A stretch of DNA of 64,000 nucleotides from Burkholderiales bacterium (GCA_024235755.1 JACKLV010000011.1:67420-131419); one strand, 5' to 3'; shown: positions 46,742 to 56,083, counted from the stretch's first letter. Notes: generated by a model from the letters alone, not told the origin. Numbers and translations: made by a program.

Positions 46742-48811
46742 TTACAGCAACGGAATAATCATCAATGCCACAATATTGATAATCTTGATCAATGGATTGA
46801 TTGCCGGACCGGCGGTATCCTTATACGGATCACCCACGGTATCACCTGTGACAGAGGCTTTATGCGCCTCGCTGTTCTTGCCGCCAAAATTACCATCCTC
46901 AATATGCTTCTTGGCATTGTCCCAGGCACCGCCACCGGCCGTCATGGAAATTGCAACAAACAGACCAGTCACAATAGAACCCATCAACACACCGCCAAGC
47001 GCCTGAGGCCCAAGCAGTACGCCGACTAACAGTGGCACCAAAACTGGTAAGAGCGATGGAATCATCATTTCTTTAATCGCCGCTTTAGTCAACATATCGA
47101 CTGCACGCGAATAATCCGGTCTGGCCGTACCATCCATGATACCTGGAATTTCATTGAACTGACGGCGCACTTCGATCACCACTGAGCTGGCAGCGCGCCC
47201 CACCGCTTCCATCGACATGGCGCCAAACAGGTAAGGAACCAATCCACCAATGAACAAGCCGATGATGACCATGTGATTAGATAAGTCAAATGTCAGCATA
47301 TGACCTGCTTTCTCCAATCCGTGCGTATAATCCGCAAACAACACCAAGGCTGCAAGACCGGCTGAGCCAATTGCATAACCTTTGGTCACTGCTTTTGTTG
47401 TATTTCCAACCGCGTCAAGTGGATCGGTAATCGCACGTACAGACTCAGGCATTTCCGCCATTTCTGCGATACCGCCAGCATTATCGGTAATCGGGCCATA
47501 AGCATCCAATGCCACGATAATACCCGTCATTGACAGCATTGCGGTTGCTGCAATAGCAATACCATACAGACCGGCCAGCGAGTAAGCCAGCAAAATGCTC
47601 AGGCAGACCGCCAAAACCGGTGCAGCGGTTGCACGCATAGAAACACCCAGGCCAGCAATAATATTGGTAGCATGCCCGGTAGTAGAAGCTTCGGCGATAT
47701 GTTGTACCGGTGGATAGTCGGTTGACGTGTAATATTCTGTAATCACGACCATCGCACCCGTCAGCAACAAGCCAATTGCAGCAGCCAGATAAACACGCAT
47801 TACCAGAGCGCCACCGGCAACCTCAACACCCGAGACTTCAAGCGACATATCCGCCATAAACCAGACGGTCACAGGCAAATAGGCGAGCAGCGCAATACCA
47901 CCAGCAACGATCAGTCCGCGATACAATGCTTTCATGATTGTTCCGCCTTCCTGCATTTTGACGTAGTAGCAGCCGATAATTGATGCAATGATAGAAACCG
48001 CACCCAGCATGAGCGGATAAACCACCGCACTCATTTCGTTATTCAAAAAGAGCAATGCACCTAACAGCATGGTCGCGATAATTGTCACTGCATAGGTTTC
48101 AAACAAGTCAGCAGCCATACCCGCGCAATCGCCAACGTTATCACCGACGTTATCGGCAATCACTGCAGGGTTACGTGGATCATCTTCAGGAATGCCTGCT
48201 TCAACCTTACCAACTAGATCCGCACCAACGTCAGCGCCTTTGGTAAAAATACCGCCACCCAAACGCGCAAAAATAGAAATCAGCGAACCGCCAAAAGCGA
48301 AACCAATTAAAGGTTTAATTACATCACTGACCGCGGCGTCAGGATCCGCGCCGTCAAACAGCCAAGCACTGTAACCGGCAACTCCCAGCAGGCCCAGACC
48401 AACAACCAGCATACCCGTGACCGCACCGCCACGAAATGCGATTGCAAGCGCCTCATTCAAACCGGTACGGGCTGCTTCCGCTGTACGCACGTTGGAATGA
48501 ACTGAAACATTCATTCCGAGATATCCGGCCGCTCCGGATAAAATGGCGCCCAGCGCAAAACCGATTGCGGTATCCCATGTCAATGCCAGACCAATAGCCA
48601 GAAACAGAATCAACCCCACAATACCGATGGTTGTATATTGACGATTGAGATATGCCGAAGCGCCCTCCTGTACTGCAGAGGCAATTTCCTGCATGCGTGA
48701 ATTACCGGTAGACTGGACGTAAATCCCCCTGATCCATATGCCACTGTATATCAGGGCCAGAATCCCACTACCAATTGCGATAATTAAACCGTTAGACATA
48801 AAGAACTCCAC
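46742..48811 (-). CDS. hppA: Membrane-bound proton-translocating pyrophosphatase, K+-independent
   Basis: Hydrolyses pyrophosphate and pumps protons across the inner membrane, or runs in reverse to make PPi. The 689-aa polytopic protein has the substrate-binding motif GGGIFTKGADVGADLVGKVE and the acidic DNVGDNVGDCAGMAADLFE, plus a second acidic site near its C-terminus (DTVGDPYKDTAGPAINPLI). The sequence GNTTKAVTKGYAIGSAGL has Lys where K+-dependent enzymes have Ala, which places it in the K+-independent H+-pumping class. It is next to PPi-dependent phosphofructokinase. Confidence 0.94.
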   Translation of the reverse strand: MEFFMSNGLIIAIGSGILALIYSGIWIRGIYVQSTGNSRMQEIASAVQEGASAYLNRQYTTIGIVGLILFLAIGLALTWDTAIGFALGAILSGAAGYLGMNVSVHSNVRTAEAARTGLNEALAIAFRGGAVTGMLVVGLGLLGVAGYSAWLFDGADPDAAVSDVIKPLIGFAFGGSLISIFARLGGGIFTKGADVGADLVGKVEAGIPEDDPRNPAVIADNVGDNVGDCAGMAADLFETYAVTIIATMLLGALLFLNNEMSAVVYPLMLGAVSIIASIIGCYYVKMQEGGTIMKALYRGLIVAGGIALLAYLPVTVWFMADMSLEVSGVEVAGGALVMRVYLAAAIGLLLTGAMVVITEYYTSTDYPPVQHIAEASTTGHATNIIAGLGVSMRATAAPVLAVCLSILLAYSLAGLYGIAIAATAMLSMTGIIVALDAYGPITDNAGGIAEMAEMPESVRAITDPLDAVGNTTKAVTKGYAIGSAGLAALVLFADYTHGLEKAGHMLTFDLSNHMVIIGLFIGGLVPYLFGAMSMEAVGRAASSVVIEVRRQFNEIPGIMDGTARPDYSRAVDMLTKAAIKEMMIPSLLPVLVPLLVGVLLGPQALGGVLMGSIVTGLFVAISMTAGGGAWDNAKKHIEDGNFGGKNSEAHKASVTGDTVGDPYKDTAGPAINPLIKIINIVALMIIPLL

Positions 48812-48947
48812 TTAAAGTCAGACCATTCAAAATCATACGTAGAATTTCGGCCTAATAATTCCACATAATTAAACACTTGTCCAAAATCCTGACGCAAAAT
48901 ACACATAGTTTTTAAGCACGTGTTGTTTAAATGCATCTTTTTGCCGC

Positions 48948-50207
48948 CTAGATTTCAAACCCTTCCAGTTTCTTCTCAATTGCCACATTTTTTAGTCGCA
49001 CATAATCCGGCAGACCGTTTTTGTATGGCGGATAATCCTCACCTTCTATCAGCGGTGAAAGATATTCGCGGCAAGCTTCGCTGATACCAAAACCATCCTC
49101 ACTGATATATTCAGCCGGCATCATTTTTTCAACATTTGCGACATTTGCCAACTGCGCCATGCCAACCTTCCAGCTATAAGGCGAATTGGAAACCCGTTCA
49201 ATTGTCGGCATCACAGAATTATGACCGGCAATTGCGTATTCAACAGCCGCTTTACCCATAGCATAAGCTTGTTCAACATCGGTTTTCGATGCAACATGAC
49301 GGGCGGCGCGTTGCAGATAATCAGCCACGCCCCAGTGATATTTCAAGCCCAATCCTTCTTTGACAATGCTTGCAACAACCGGAGCCACACCACCTAACTG
49401 TGCATGACCAAACGCATCACGCAATCCCTGATCAGCTAAAAATTTACCGTCTGGTCCTTGAACACCTTCAGACACAACCACAGAACAATAACCGTATTCC
49501 TTGACATAACTGTCGACTTTGGCAAGAAACTTCGCTTTATCGAACGTTATCTCCGGGAACAGAATCACGATCGGAATTTCGCAATCCTTGCTCGATGCCA
49601 GACCGCCTGCCGCAGCAATCCAGCCTGCATGCCGTCCCATGACTTCCAGTACAAAAACCTTGGTGGATGTTTTAGCCATGCTGGCCACATCAAAACTGGC
49701 TTCGCGCGTAGATACCGCAATATATTTTGCGACCGAACCAAAACCCGGACAACAGTCGGTTATCGGCAAATCGTTATCGACGGTTTTGGGCACGTGGATC
49801 GCCTGAATCGGATAACCCAGTGTATCGGAAATTTGGGATACCTTGAGACAAGTATCCGCAGAATCACCGCCACCATTGTAAAAAAAGTACCCGATATTGT
49901 GCGCCTTGAACACTTCGATCAAACGTTCATATTCACGGCGGTTCTGCTCAATGCTTTTCAGCTTGTATCGGCATGAGCCGAATCCACCCGATGGCGTATG
50001 ACGTAGCGCTGCAATTGCTTCGGCCGAATCTGCACTGGTATCGATCAAATCTTCGGTCAGCGCACCGATAATGCCGTTGCGACCTGCATATACATTACCG
50101 ATTTTATCGGGATGCTGACGCGCAGTTTCGATGACGCCGGCTGCCGAAGCGTTAATTACAGCCGTCACGCCACCAGATTGAGCATAAAATGCATTTTTTA
50201 TGGACAT
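48948..50207 (-). CDS. pfp: Pyrophosphate-dependent 6-phosphofructokinase
   Basis: Reversibly phosphorylates fructose-6-phosphate with PPi. The 419-aa protein has the phosphate-donor loop FYNGGGDSADTCLKV and the substrate motif VPKTVDNDL, where Lys in place of Gly marks PPi-PFK rather than ATP-PFK, then VMGRHAGWIAAAGGLA. Calvin-cycle organisms may also use this enzyme type on sedoheptulose-1,7-bisphosphate. Its adjacency to hppA suggests joint PPi management. The annotation as PPi-dependent rests on these motifs. Confidence 0.9.
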   Translation of the reverse strand: MSIKNAFYAQSGGVTAVINASAAGVIETARQHPDKIGNVYAGRNGIIGALTEDLIDTSADSAEAIAALRHTPSGGFGSCRYKLKSIEQNRREYERLIEVFKAHNIGYFFYNGGGDSADTCLKVSQISDTLGYPIQAIHVPKTVDNDLPITDCCPGFGSVAKYIAVSTREASFDVASMAKTSTKVFVLEVMGRHAGWIAAAGGLASSKDCEIPIVILFPEITFDKAKFLAKVDSYVKEYGYCSVVVSEGVQGPDGKFLADQGLRDAFGHAQLGGVAPVVASIVKEGLGLKYHWGVADYLQRAARHVASKTDVEQAYAMGKAAVEYAIAGHNSVMPTIERVSNSPYSWKVGMAQLANVANVEKMMPAEYISEDGFGISEACREYLSPLIEGEDYPPYKNGLPDYVRLKNVAIEKKLEGFEI

Positions 50208-50384
50208 AACTCTATTTCTCCTGATTGATCAACTCGTAAGCAAAACCCTACTGTCAAAAGATACAATCCTTTATTAAAACTACAGATATACAAAAGTCTT
50301 ATACAACCACTATGACTTGTATAATGTTGCTGTGTTGTTTTCTGAAAGCGATGCGATAAAACAATGATGTCAGGCGTATGGCAG

Positions 50385-51041
50385 TTATTGTTTCAAAGCT
50401 GCCAGAATTCTGTCACGAATTTCTTCAACGTTCCCGACACCTGCAACCTTGATATAACGGGGAGCATCAACAGTGCCTTCCTCAGACCAGCTAGAATAAT
50501 AAGCAATCAGCGGTTCCGTCTGTTCATGGTAAACCGCCAGTCTTTTCCTGACAGTCTCTTCCTTATCGTCATCTCGTTGTATCAATGGTTCACCGGTTAT
50601 ATCGTCGAAATTCTCAACTTTTGGCGGATTGAAAATGACATGATAAGTACGACCCGAGGCGGGATGAACTCTGCGGCCGGACATGCGGCGAATGATTTCG
50701 TCATCTGCAACGTCAATTTCAACCACACGATCAATCCGCACACCCGCCGCTTTCATGGCATCCGCCTGCGGAATGGTACGTGGAAAACCGTCAAACAAAA
50801 AGCCATTGGCGCAATCTGGCTCGGCAATACGTTCCTTGACCAGGTTAATGATAATATCGTCCGACACCAGGCCACCGGCTTCCATGATCTTTTTTGCCAT
50901 CATGCCTAATTCAGTTCCTGCCTTGACGGCATTGCGCAGCATATCGCCGGTTGAAATCTGCGGAATGCCGAAATGTTCCTTGATATAATTGGCCTGCGTT
51001 CCTTTGCCAGCGCCAGGACCGCCTAATAATATGACTCGGAT
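50385..51041 (-). CDS. adk: Adenylate kinase with apparent ATC start codon
   Basis: Catalyses 2 ADP = ATP + AMP. Read from codon ATC at 51041-51039 the protein is 218 aa, the usual betaproteobacterial length, and begins (M)RVILLGGPGAGKGTQANYI with the P-loop, then FGIPQISTGDMLRNAVKAG, FDGFPRTIPQADAM and the lid domain SGRRVHPASGRTYH. The frame has no ATG, GTG or TTG between an upstream in-frame stop and the P-loop; the first ATG (50942) would remove the P-loop. A ribosome site agggag sits 7 nt before ATC. Either a rare non-AUG start or a sequence error is indicated. Confidence 0.85.
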   Translation of the reverse strand: MRVILLGGPGAGKGTQANYIKEHFGIPQISTGDMLRNAVKAGTELGMMAKKIMEAGGLVSDDIIINLVKERIAEPDCANGFLFDGFPRTIPQADAMKAAGVRIDRVVEIDVADDEIIRRMSGRRVHPASGRTYHVIFNPPKVENFDDITGEPLIQRDDDKEETVRKRLAVYHEQTEPLIAYYSSWSEEGTVDAPRYIKVAGVGNVEEIRDRILAALKQ

Positions 51042-51286
51042 AACTGTTCTCCCTATTTCTTTTGTCAGTATGTTCTGCGATAAATGCGTATCATTGACAG
51101 CTGGAAAGCAAATTCAATACGCTATCTCAAAAATTCCGGTCGACATTATAGCTTAGGCTGGCAAGATACTCGAGACTTGTTTTATTTTAGGATCAAAAAA
51201 ATTAAATAAAAGCTGCTTGAAAACAACAAGCTTCAACAGGCAAACTTGAGTATGCGATAATTTGCCGATTCATTACAGGAAAAAAC

Positions 51287-52318
51287 ATGGACGAAAACAG
51301 AAGCAAAGCACTCGCCGTAGCATTGTCCCAGATTGAAAAACAGTTTGGCAAAGGTTCGATCATGCGCATGGGCGACAACGATGTCGCCAATGATATCCAG
51401 GTGGTGTCCACCGGTTCGCTGAGTCTTGATATCGCCTTGGGCGTTGGCGGCTTGCCGCGGGGCCGCGTCATAGAAATATATGGCCCGGAATCGTCGGGTA
51501 AAACGACGCTTACCCTGCAGGTAATTGCCGAAATGCAGAAGCTCGGTGGAACCGCGGCTTTCATCGATGCGGAACATGCGTTGGATCCGCACTATGCAAA
51601 AAAAATCGGCGTCAACGTTCAGGAGCTTTTGATCTCGCAGCCTGACAACGGCGAGCAGGCGCTGGAAATTGCGGACATGCTGGTTCGTTCCGGTTCAATC
51701 GATATAGTCGTCATCGACTCTGTCGCCGCGCTTACGCCGCGTGCTGAAATCGAGGGTGAAATGGGCGATCCGCAAATGGGTTTGCAGGCCAGGCTAATGT
51801 CTCAGGCGCTCAGAAAGCTAACCGCCAACATTAAACGCAGCAACACCATGGTGATTTTCATCAACCAGATACGCATGAAAATCGGTGTCATTTTCGGCAA
51901 TCCTGAAACCACAACGGGCGGCAACGCGTTGAAATTCTACGCATCCGTCCGGCTCGAAATCCGCCGCACCGGCGCTATCAAAAAAGGCGAGGAAACCATC
52001 GGTAACGAAACGCGCGTGAAGGTGGTCAAAAACAAGGTCGCCCCGCCTTTTAAACAGGCTGAATTCGATATTCTCTACGGCGAAGGGATTTCCCGCGAAA
52101 GCGAAATCATCGAACTGGGCGTGCAGCATAAATTAATCGATAAAGCGGGTGCCTGGTATTCCTACAAAGGCGACAAAATCGGCCAGGGTAAAGACAACGT
52201 GCGCGAATACCTCAAAGAACACCACGAAATCGCGCAGGAAGTCGAACAGAAAATCCGCGAAGCGGTCGGCATTTTCAATCCCGGCAGTTCACCTCAGACA
52301 CCCAAAGACACAGAATAA
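51287..52318 (+). CDS. recA: Recombinase RecA
   Basis: DNA strand-exchange recombinase and SOS co-protease. The 343-aa protein has the Walker A motif GPESSGKTTLTLQ, Walker B VVIDSVAAL, the L1/L2 loops (EIEGEMGDPQMGLQARLMSQ, and NQIRMKIGVIFGNPETTTGG) and the basic C-terminal domain. Complete. No clear CTGT-N8-ACAG LexA site was seen upstream. It begins a recA-recX-OB-alaS run that is GC-richer than its surroundings. Confidence 0.97.
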   Translation: MDENRSKALAVALSQIEKQFGKGSIMRMGDNDVANDIQVVSTGSLSLDIALGVGGLPRGRVIEIYGPESSGKTTLTLQVIAEMQKLGGTAAFIDAEHALDPHYAKKIGVNVQELLISQPDNGEQALEIADMLVRSGSIDIVVIDSVAALTPRAEIEGEMGDPQMGLQARLMSQALRKLTANIKRSNTMVIFINQIRMKIGVIFGNPETTTGGNALKFYASVRLEIRRTGAIKKGEETIGNETRVKVVKNKVAPPFKQAEFDILYGEGISRESEIIELGVQHKLIDKAGAWYSYKGDKIGQGKDNVREYLKEHHEIAQEVEQKIREAVGIFNPGSSPQTPKDTE

Positions 52319-52782
52319 TGATGGCGCCGGACAGCAATACACTGAAGCTTGAAACACGCGCACTGCGCTACCTGGCACGGCGCGAATATTCCCGGCGCGA
52401 GCTGGAAAAAAAATTATCTGTCCATGAACAATCACCGCAGGTGTTGTCTGATCTGCTCGACCAGCTTGAACAACAGGGTTTTCTGTCCACCGAACGTTTT
52501 GCCGAACAAACCAGCCGGACACGCCGGCCCCGGTTCGGCAGCCAGCGCATCGTGCACGAACTCAAAGAAAAAGGCGTCGATACGGCGCACATTGCCGGTT
52601 TGCTGCCTGACCTAAAAGAAACCGATCTCGAAACTGCCCGGCAAATCTGGCAAAAAAAATTCGGCACACCGCCCGCCGACATTAAAGAACGCGGCAGGCA
52701 GATGCGCTTTCTGACAAACCGGGGTTTTCCATCGGACATTATCCGCGCAGTATTGTTACAGGCTGAAAAGGAGGCACAATGA
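52318..52782 (+). CDS. recX: Regulatory protein RecX
   Basis: Binds RecA filaments and limits their extension. The 154-aa protein has the three helical repeats of RecX: LRYLARREYSRRELEKKL, LLDQLEQQGFLSTERFAEQ and RFGSQRIVHELKEKGVD, ending with GFPSDIIRAVL. Its ATG overlaps the recA stop by one base (TAATG), consistent with coupling. Normal length. Confidence 0.93.
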   Translation: MMAPDSNTLKLETRALRYLARREYSRRELEKKLSVHEQSPQVLSDLLDQLEQQGFLSTERFAEQTSRTRRPRFGSQRIVHELKEKGVDTAHIAGLLPDLKETDLETARQIWQKKFGTPPADIKERGRQMRFLTNRGFPSDIIRAVLLQAEKEAQ

Positions 52783-53132
52783 AATTGATGACTCCTGTAA
52801 TCACAATCGGATTTTTTCTGCTGTGGGTACTGAGCGCGTCAGCGCATGCCGGCAGCATCACGGCGATTCATGAAATCAATGCCTCGCCGGCCAGTTTTGA
52901 CGGCAGGACGGTCACGCTCAGAGGCGTCACCAAAGACCCGACGCGCATTCCCGTTATCGATTTAAAAGCCTATGTACTGGAAGATGATACCGGCGAAATT
53001 ATTATACTCACCGGTGACAACTTGCCTGAAATGGGCAAAACAATCACGGTGCGCGTGCGCATCGATAACCTCGCAATAATCAAAGGCGAGGCACTGGGCA
53101 CGACAGTTGTGGAATTGCAACGACAAGAATAA
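52779..53132 (+). CDS. Exported OB-fold-like hypothetical protein
   Basis: A 117-aa protein with a Sec signal peptide (residues 1-24, cleavage after AHA). The mature part (SITAIHEINASPASFDGRTV and ETGEIIILTGD-like DDTGEIIILTGDNLPEMGKT) has alternating strands as in small periplasmic OB-fold proteins. No specific family recognised. It overlaps recX by 4 bp and is 11 bp from alaS, so it is part of this operon. Confidence 0.72.
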   Translation: MKLMTPVITIGFFLLWVLSASAHAGSITAIHEINASPASFDGRTVTLRGVTKDPTRIPVIDLKAYVLEDDTGEIIILTGDNLPEMGKTITVRVRIDNLAIIKGEALGTTVVELQRQE

Positions 53133-53143
53133 TCATACTACCG

Positions 53144-55735
53144 ATGAAAAGCAGCGAAATACGACAAAAATTTCTGGATTTTTTTGAAGCGCACGGCCAC
53201 ACCGTTGTCGCTTCCAGCCCGTTGGTGCCCGCTAACGATCCGACATTACTGTTTACCAACGCAGGCATGGTGCAATTCAAGGATGTATTTCTGGGCCAGG
53301 ATCAGAGAAGCTACACGCGCGCCGCCAGTTCGCAGCGTTGCGTACGCGCCGGCGGAAAACACAACGATCTGGAAAATGTCGGTTACACGGCACGGCACCA
53401 TACCTTCTTTGAAATGCTCGGCAATTTCAGTTTCGGCGATTATTTCAAACGCAACGCGATTCAATTCGCCTGGGAATTTCTGACCGGCACACTCAACATC
53501 CCGCAGGAAAAACTCTGGGTCACTGTCTACGCCGAAGATGACGAAGCCGCCGATATCTGGCTCAACGAAATCGGCTTGAATCCCGCGCGGTTCGTACGCA
53601 TCGACACCATGGACAACTTCTGGCAGATGGGCGATACCGGCCCCTGCGGACCCTGTTCCGAAATATTTTACGATCACGGCCCCGATGTCGCGGGCGGCCC
53701 GCCCGGTTCCGCCGACGCGGAAGGCGACCGCTACATCGAAATCTGGAATCTGGTGTTCATGCAGTTTAACCGGGACAGCGGCGGCGAACTGCATCCACTA
53801 CCCAAACCGTCGGTCGACACCGGCATGGGGCTGGAACGCATTTCCGCCGTCATGCAGCAGGTACACAGCAATTATGACATCGACTTGTTTCAGGATCTGA
53901 TCAAAGCCGCCGCACGCGTCACCAACACGAAGAACCTGGAAGACAACTCGCTCAAGGTCATCGCCGATCATATCCGCGCCTGCGCGTTTTTGATTACCGA
54001 CGGCGTGATTCCCAGCAGTGAAGGCCGCGGTTATGTATTGCGGCGCATTATCCGCCGCGCCATCCGGCACGGCTACCGCCTGGGCCAGAATGAACCGTTT
54101 TTTTACCGGCTGGTAACCGATCTGAGCAACGTCATGGGCGAAGCCTACCCCGAACTGCCTGCTGCTAAAGAACGCGTTGCCGGCGTTTTGCGGCAGGAAG
54201 AAGAACGGTTTGCCGAAACGTTGGAACACGGCATGCAAGTGCTTGAAGGCGCGCTCAGCAAAAAAATTAACGTGCTTGACGGTGAAACGGCGTTCCGCCT
54301 ATACGACACCTTCGGCTTTCCGCTCGATCTGACCGCCGACATCGCCCGCGAACGCGGCATCAGCGTCGACAACGCAGGTTTCGAAAAAGCCATGACGCGG
54401 CAGCGCGAGCAGGCGCGTGCGGCCAACAAGTTCACCATGACCGAAGGGCTTGCCTACAGCGGCGATCAAACCGTATTTCACGGCTACGATGCGCTGCAGC
54501 ACGAAGGCAAAATTCTGGCCATCTACAAAGAAGGCACGCCGGTCGATTTTATCGAAGCCGGCGACGAAGCGGTGATCGTGCTCGATCACACCCCTTTTTA
54601 TGCCGAATCCGGCGGACAGGTTGGCGACAGCGGCGAACTCATGACTGCAAATGGCATCTTTGCCGTCACTGACACACAAAAAATCCAGGCCGACGTATTC
54701 GGCCATAAAGGCCTGCTGCAAAGCGGCCGGTTGGTCGTCAAGGATTCCGTTCAGGCCCGTGTCAATCCGCTCACACGCGCCAGCACCGCCAACAACCACT
54801 CCGCCACGCACCTACTGCATGCCGCGCTGCGCAAGGTGCTCGGCAACCATGTAACGCAAAAAGGCTCGCTGGTCGACTCCAGCCGGTTGCGTTTCGATTT
54901 TTCACACAATGCACCGCTGACTACCGACGAAATCCGCGAAGTCGAACGGTTGGTCAATGAACAAATCCGCCATAACTGGCCCGTCACCGCCGACCATATG
55001 AAATACGACGAAGCCGTCAAACAAGGCGCGATGGCATTGTTCGGCGAGAAATACGCCGACGTGGTGCGCGTCATCGGCATGGGCGATTTCTCCACCGAGC
55101 TGTGCGGCGGCACGCATGTCGCGCAAATCGGCCAGATCGGTTTTTTCAAAATCATTGGTGAGACCGGCATTGCCGCAGGCATCCGCCGTGTTGAAGCGGT
55201 AACCGGCAAGGGTGCCGTCGATTACGTGCAGCAACGCGAAGCACAACTGCAAACCATCGCACACACGCTCAAAACCAATCCACAGGAAATCAACCAAAAA
55301 ATCAGCCAGATTATCGACAACGTCAAACAGACTGAAAAAGAACTCGCCCAGCTCAAAGCCAAACTGGCCGGATACCAAAGTACCGATCTTGTCGATCAGG
55401 CGCGTGACATAAAAGGCGTCAAAGTGCTCACTGCCAACCTCGAAGGCGCCAACGCCAAATCGCTGCGCGAGACACTGGATAAACTCAAAGACAAACTCAA
55501 GCCCTGCATTATCGTGCTGGCCACCGTTGAAGCCGGCAAGGTCGCCCTGATTGCGGGCGTGAGCGACGATCTCACCAAACAAGTCAAAGCCGGCGAACTC
55601 GTCAACTTTGTCGCACAACAGGTCGGCGGCAAAGGCGGCGGCCGGCCGGACATGGCGCAGGCTGGGGGTACGCAGCCGGATGGATTGCCTGCGGCGTTGG
55701 AGAGTGTTGCTAGTTGGATAGAAGATAAGCTATAA
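53144..55735 (+). CDS. alaS: Alanyl-tRNA synthetase
   Basis: Charges tRNA-Ala and edits mischarged tRNA. The 863-aa class II enzyme has an aminoacylation core (FTNAGMVQFKDVFLG, RHHTFFEMLGNFSFGDYF, GDTGPCGPCSEIFYDHG), the editing domain with zinc motif HSATHLLHAALR and CGGTHVAQ, a coiled coil, and a C-terminal DHHA1 domain (GGKGGGRPDMAQAGG). Complete. Local GC content is high (39 of 60 bases at 53641-53700). The last ~48 nt recur downstream (see repeats). Confidence 0.96.
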   Translation: MKSSEIRQKFLDFFEAHGHTVVASSPLVPANDPTLLFTNAGMVQFKDVFLGQDQRSYTRAASSQRCVRAGGKHNDLENVGYTARHHTFFEMLGNFSFGDYFKRNAIQFAWEFLTGTLNIPQEKLWVTVYAEDDEAADIWLNEIGLNPARFVRIDTMDNFWQMGDTGPCGPCSEIFYDHGPDVAGGPPGSADAEGDRYIEIWNLVFMQFNRDSGGELHPLPKPSVDTGMGLERISAVMQQVHSNYDIDLFQDLIKAAARVTNTKNLEDNSLKVIADHIRACAFLITDGVIPSSEGRGYVLRRIIRRAIRHGYRLGQNEPFFYRLVTDLSNVMGEAYPELPAAKERVAGVLRQEEERFAETLEHGMQVLEGALSKKINVLDGETAFRLYDTFGFPLDLTADIARERGISVDNAGFEKAMTRQREQARAANKFTMTEGLAYSGDQTVFHGYDALQHEGKILAIYKEGTPVDFIEAGDEAVIVLDHTPFYAESGGQVGDSGELMTANGIFAVTDTQKIQADVFGHKGLLQSGRLVVKDSVQARVNPLTRASTANNHSATHLLHAALRKVLGNHVTQKGSLVDSSRLRFDFSHNAPLTTDEIREVERLVNEQIRHNWPVTADHMKYDEAVKQGAMALFGEKYADVVRVIGMGDFSTELCGGTHVAQIGQIGFFKIIGETGIAAGIRRVEAVTGKGAVDYVQQREAQLQTIAHTLKTNPQEINQKISQIIDNVKQTEKELAQLKAKLAGYQSTDLVDQARDIKGVKVLTANLEGANAKSLRETLDKLKDKLKPCIIVLATVEAGKVALIAGVSDDLTKQVKAGELVNFVAQQVGGKGGGRPDMAQAGGTQPDGLPAALESVASWIEDKL
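55673..55720 (+). repeat. alaS 3'-end repeat, parent copy
   Basis: This segment encodes the AlaS C-terminus (QPDGLPAALESVASWI). It matches 58741-58788 at 39 of 48 positions in the same orientation, and more loosely 56114-56160. It is the parent of the downstream copies. Confidence 0.75.
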
Positions 55736-55764
55736 GAGGCATAAAAGACTGGAGATAAAAACCC

Positions 55765-55980
55765 ATGAAATCAATCACAGCGTCAGATATCGCTGAAATG
55801 TCGTTAGAGCAGCGCATTCAACTGGTTGAAGATATTTGGGATTCAATCGCGGAAATTCCTGAAGCCGTTGAAATACCATCGTGGCACAAGCAGGAATTGG
55901 AAAAAAGACTCACAGCCTATCATGCAGATCCTGCTGAAGGATCGCCGTGGCGGGATGTTAAAAAAAGAATCTTAGGATGA
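55765..55980 (+). CDS. Addiction-module antitoxin-like protein
   Basis: A 71-aa protein of the short addiction-module component family (antitoxin partners of ParE/RelE toxins). It reads ITASDIAEMSLEQRIQLVED, LWDSI-like IWDSIAEIPEAVEIPSWHKQ, and ends RLTAYHADPAEGSPWRDVKK. Typical length and composition. The downstream toxin frame is only a remnant, so this is an orphan antitoxin. Directly after alaS (29 bp). Confidence 0.85.
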   Translation: MKSITASDIAEMSLEQRIQLVEDIWDSIAEIPEAVEIPSWHKQELEKRLTAYHADPAEGSPWRDVKKRILG

Positions 55981-55987
55981 ACTCACT

Positions 55988-56083
55988 GTGCTCATACTTC
56001 GGAAAGAAGCAGAGCAGGATATTGTTGTAATTGGCGCTCTTCATCACAGACGGAATCCACTGGTTGGGCAGGCAAGAAAATAA
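55988..56083 (+). pseudogene. ParE-type toxin C-terminal remnant
   Basis: Starting at GTG 55988, a 31-codon frame reads VLILRKEAEQDIVVIGALHH then RRNPL, which is the closing strand pair of ParE-like toxins. The N-terminal two thirds are missing. The ATG that overlaps the antitoxin stop (55977) is in another frame and ends after 17 codons, so no complete toxin can be made. Confidence 0.7.

Noticed and set aside
46502..47029. Plus-strand open frame across the intron 5' end and hppA 3' end
   Set aside because: Antisense to intron RNA and hppA; crosses a terminator; no ribosome site.
50385..50942. adk starting at ATG 50942 (185 aa)
   Set aside because: It would delete the ATP-binding P-loop that is encoded immediately upstream in the same frame; the product would be inactive.
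51060..51286. LexA box before recA
   Set aside because: No CTGT-N8-ACAG match; only a small inverted repeat (gcttg ... caagc) is visible.
54902..55618. 238-codon open frame opposite alaS
   Set aside because: Shadow frame produced by high-GC codons of alaS.
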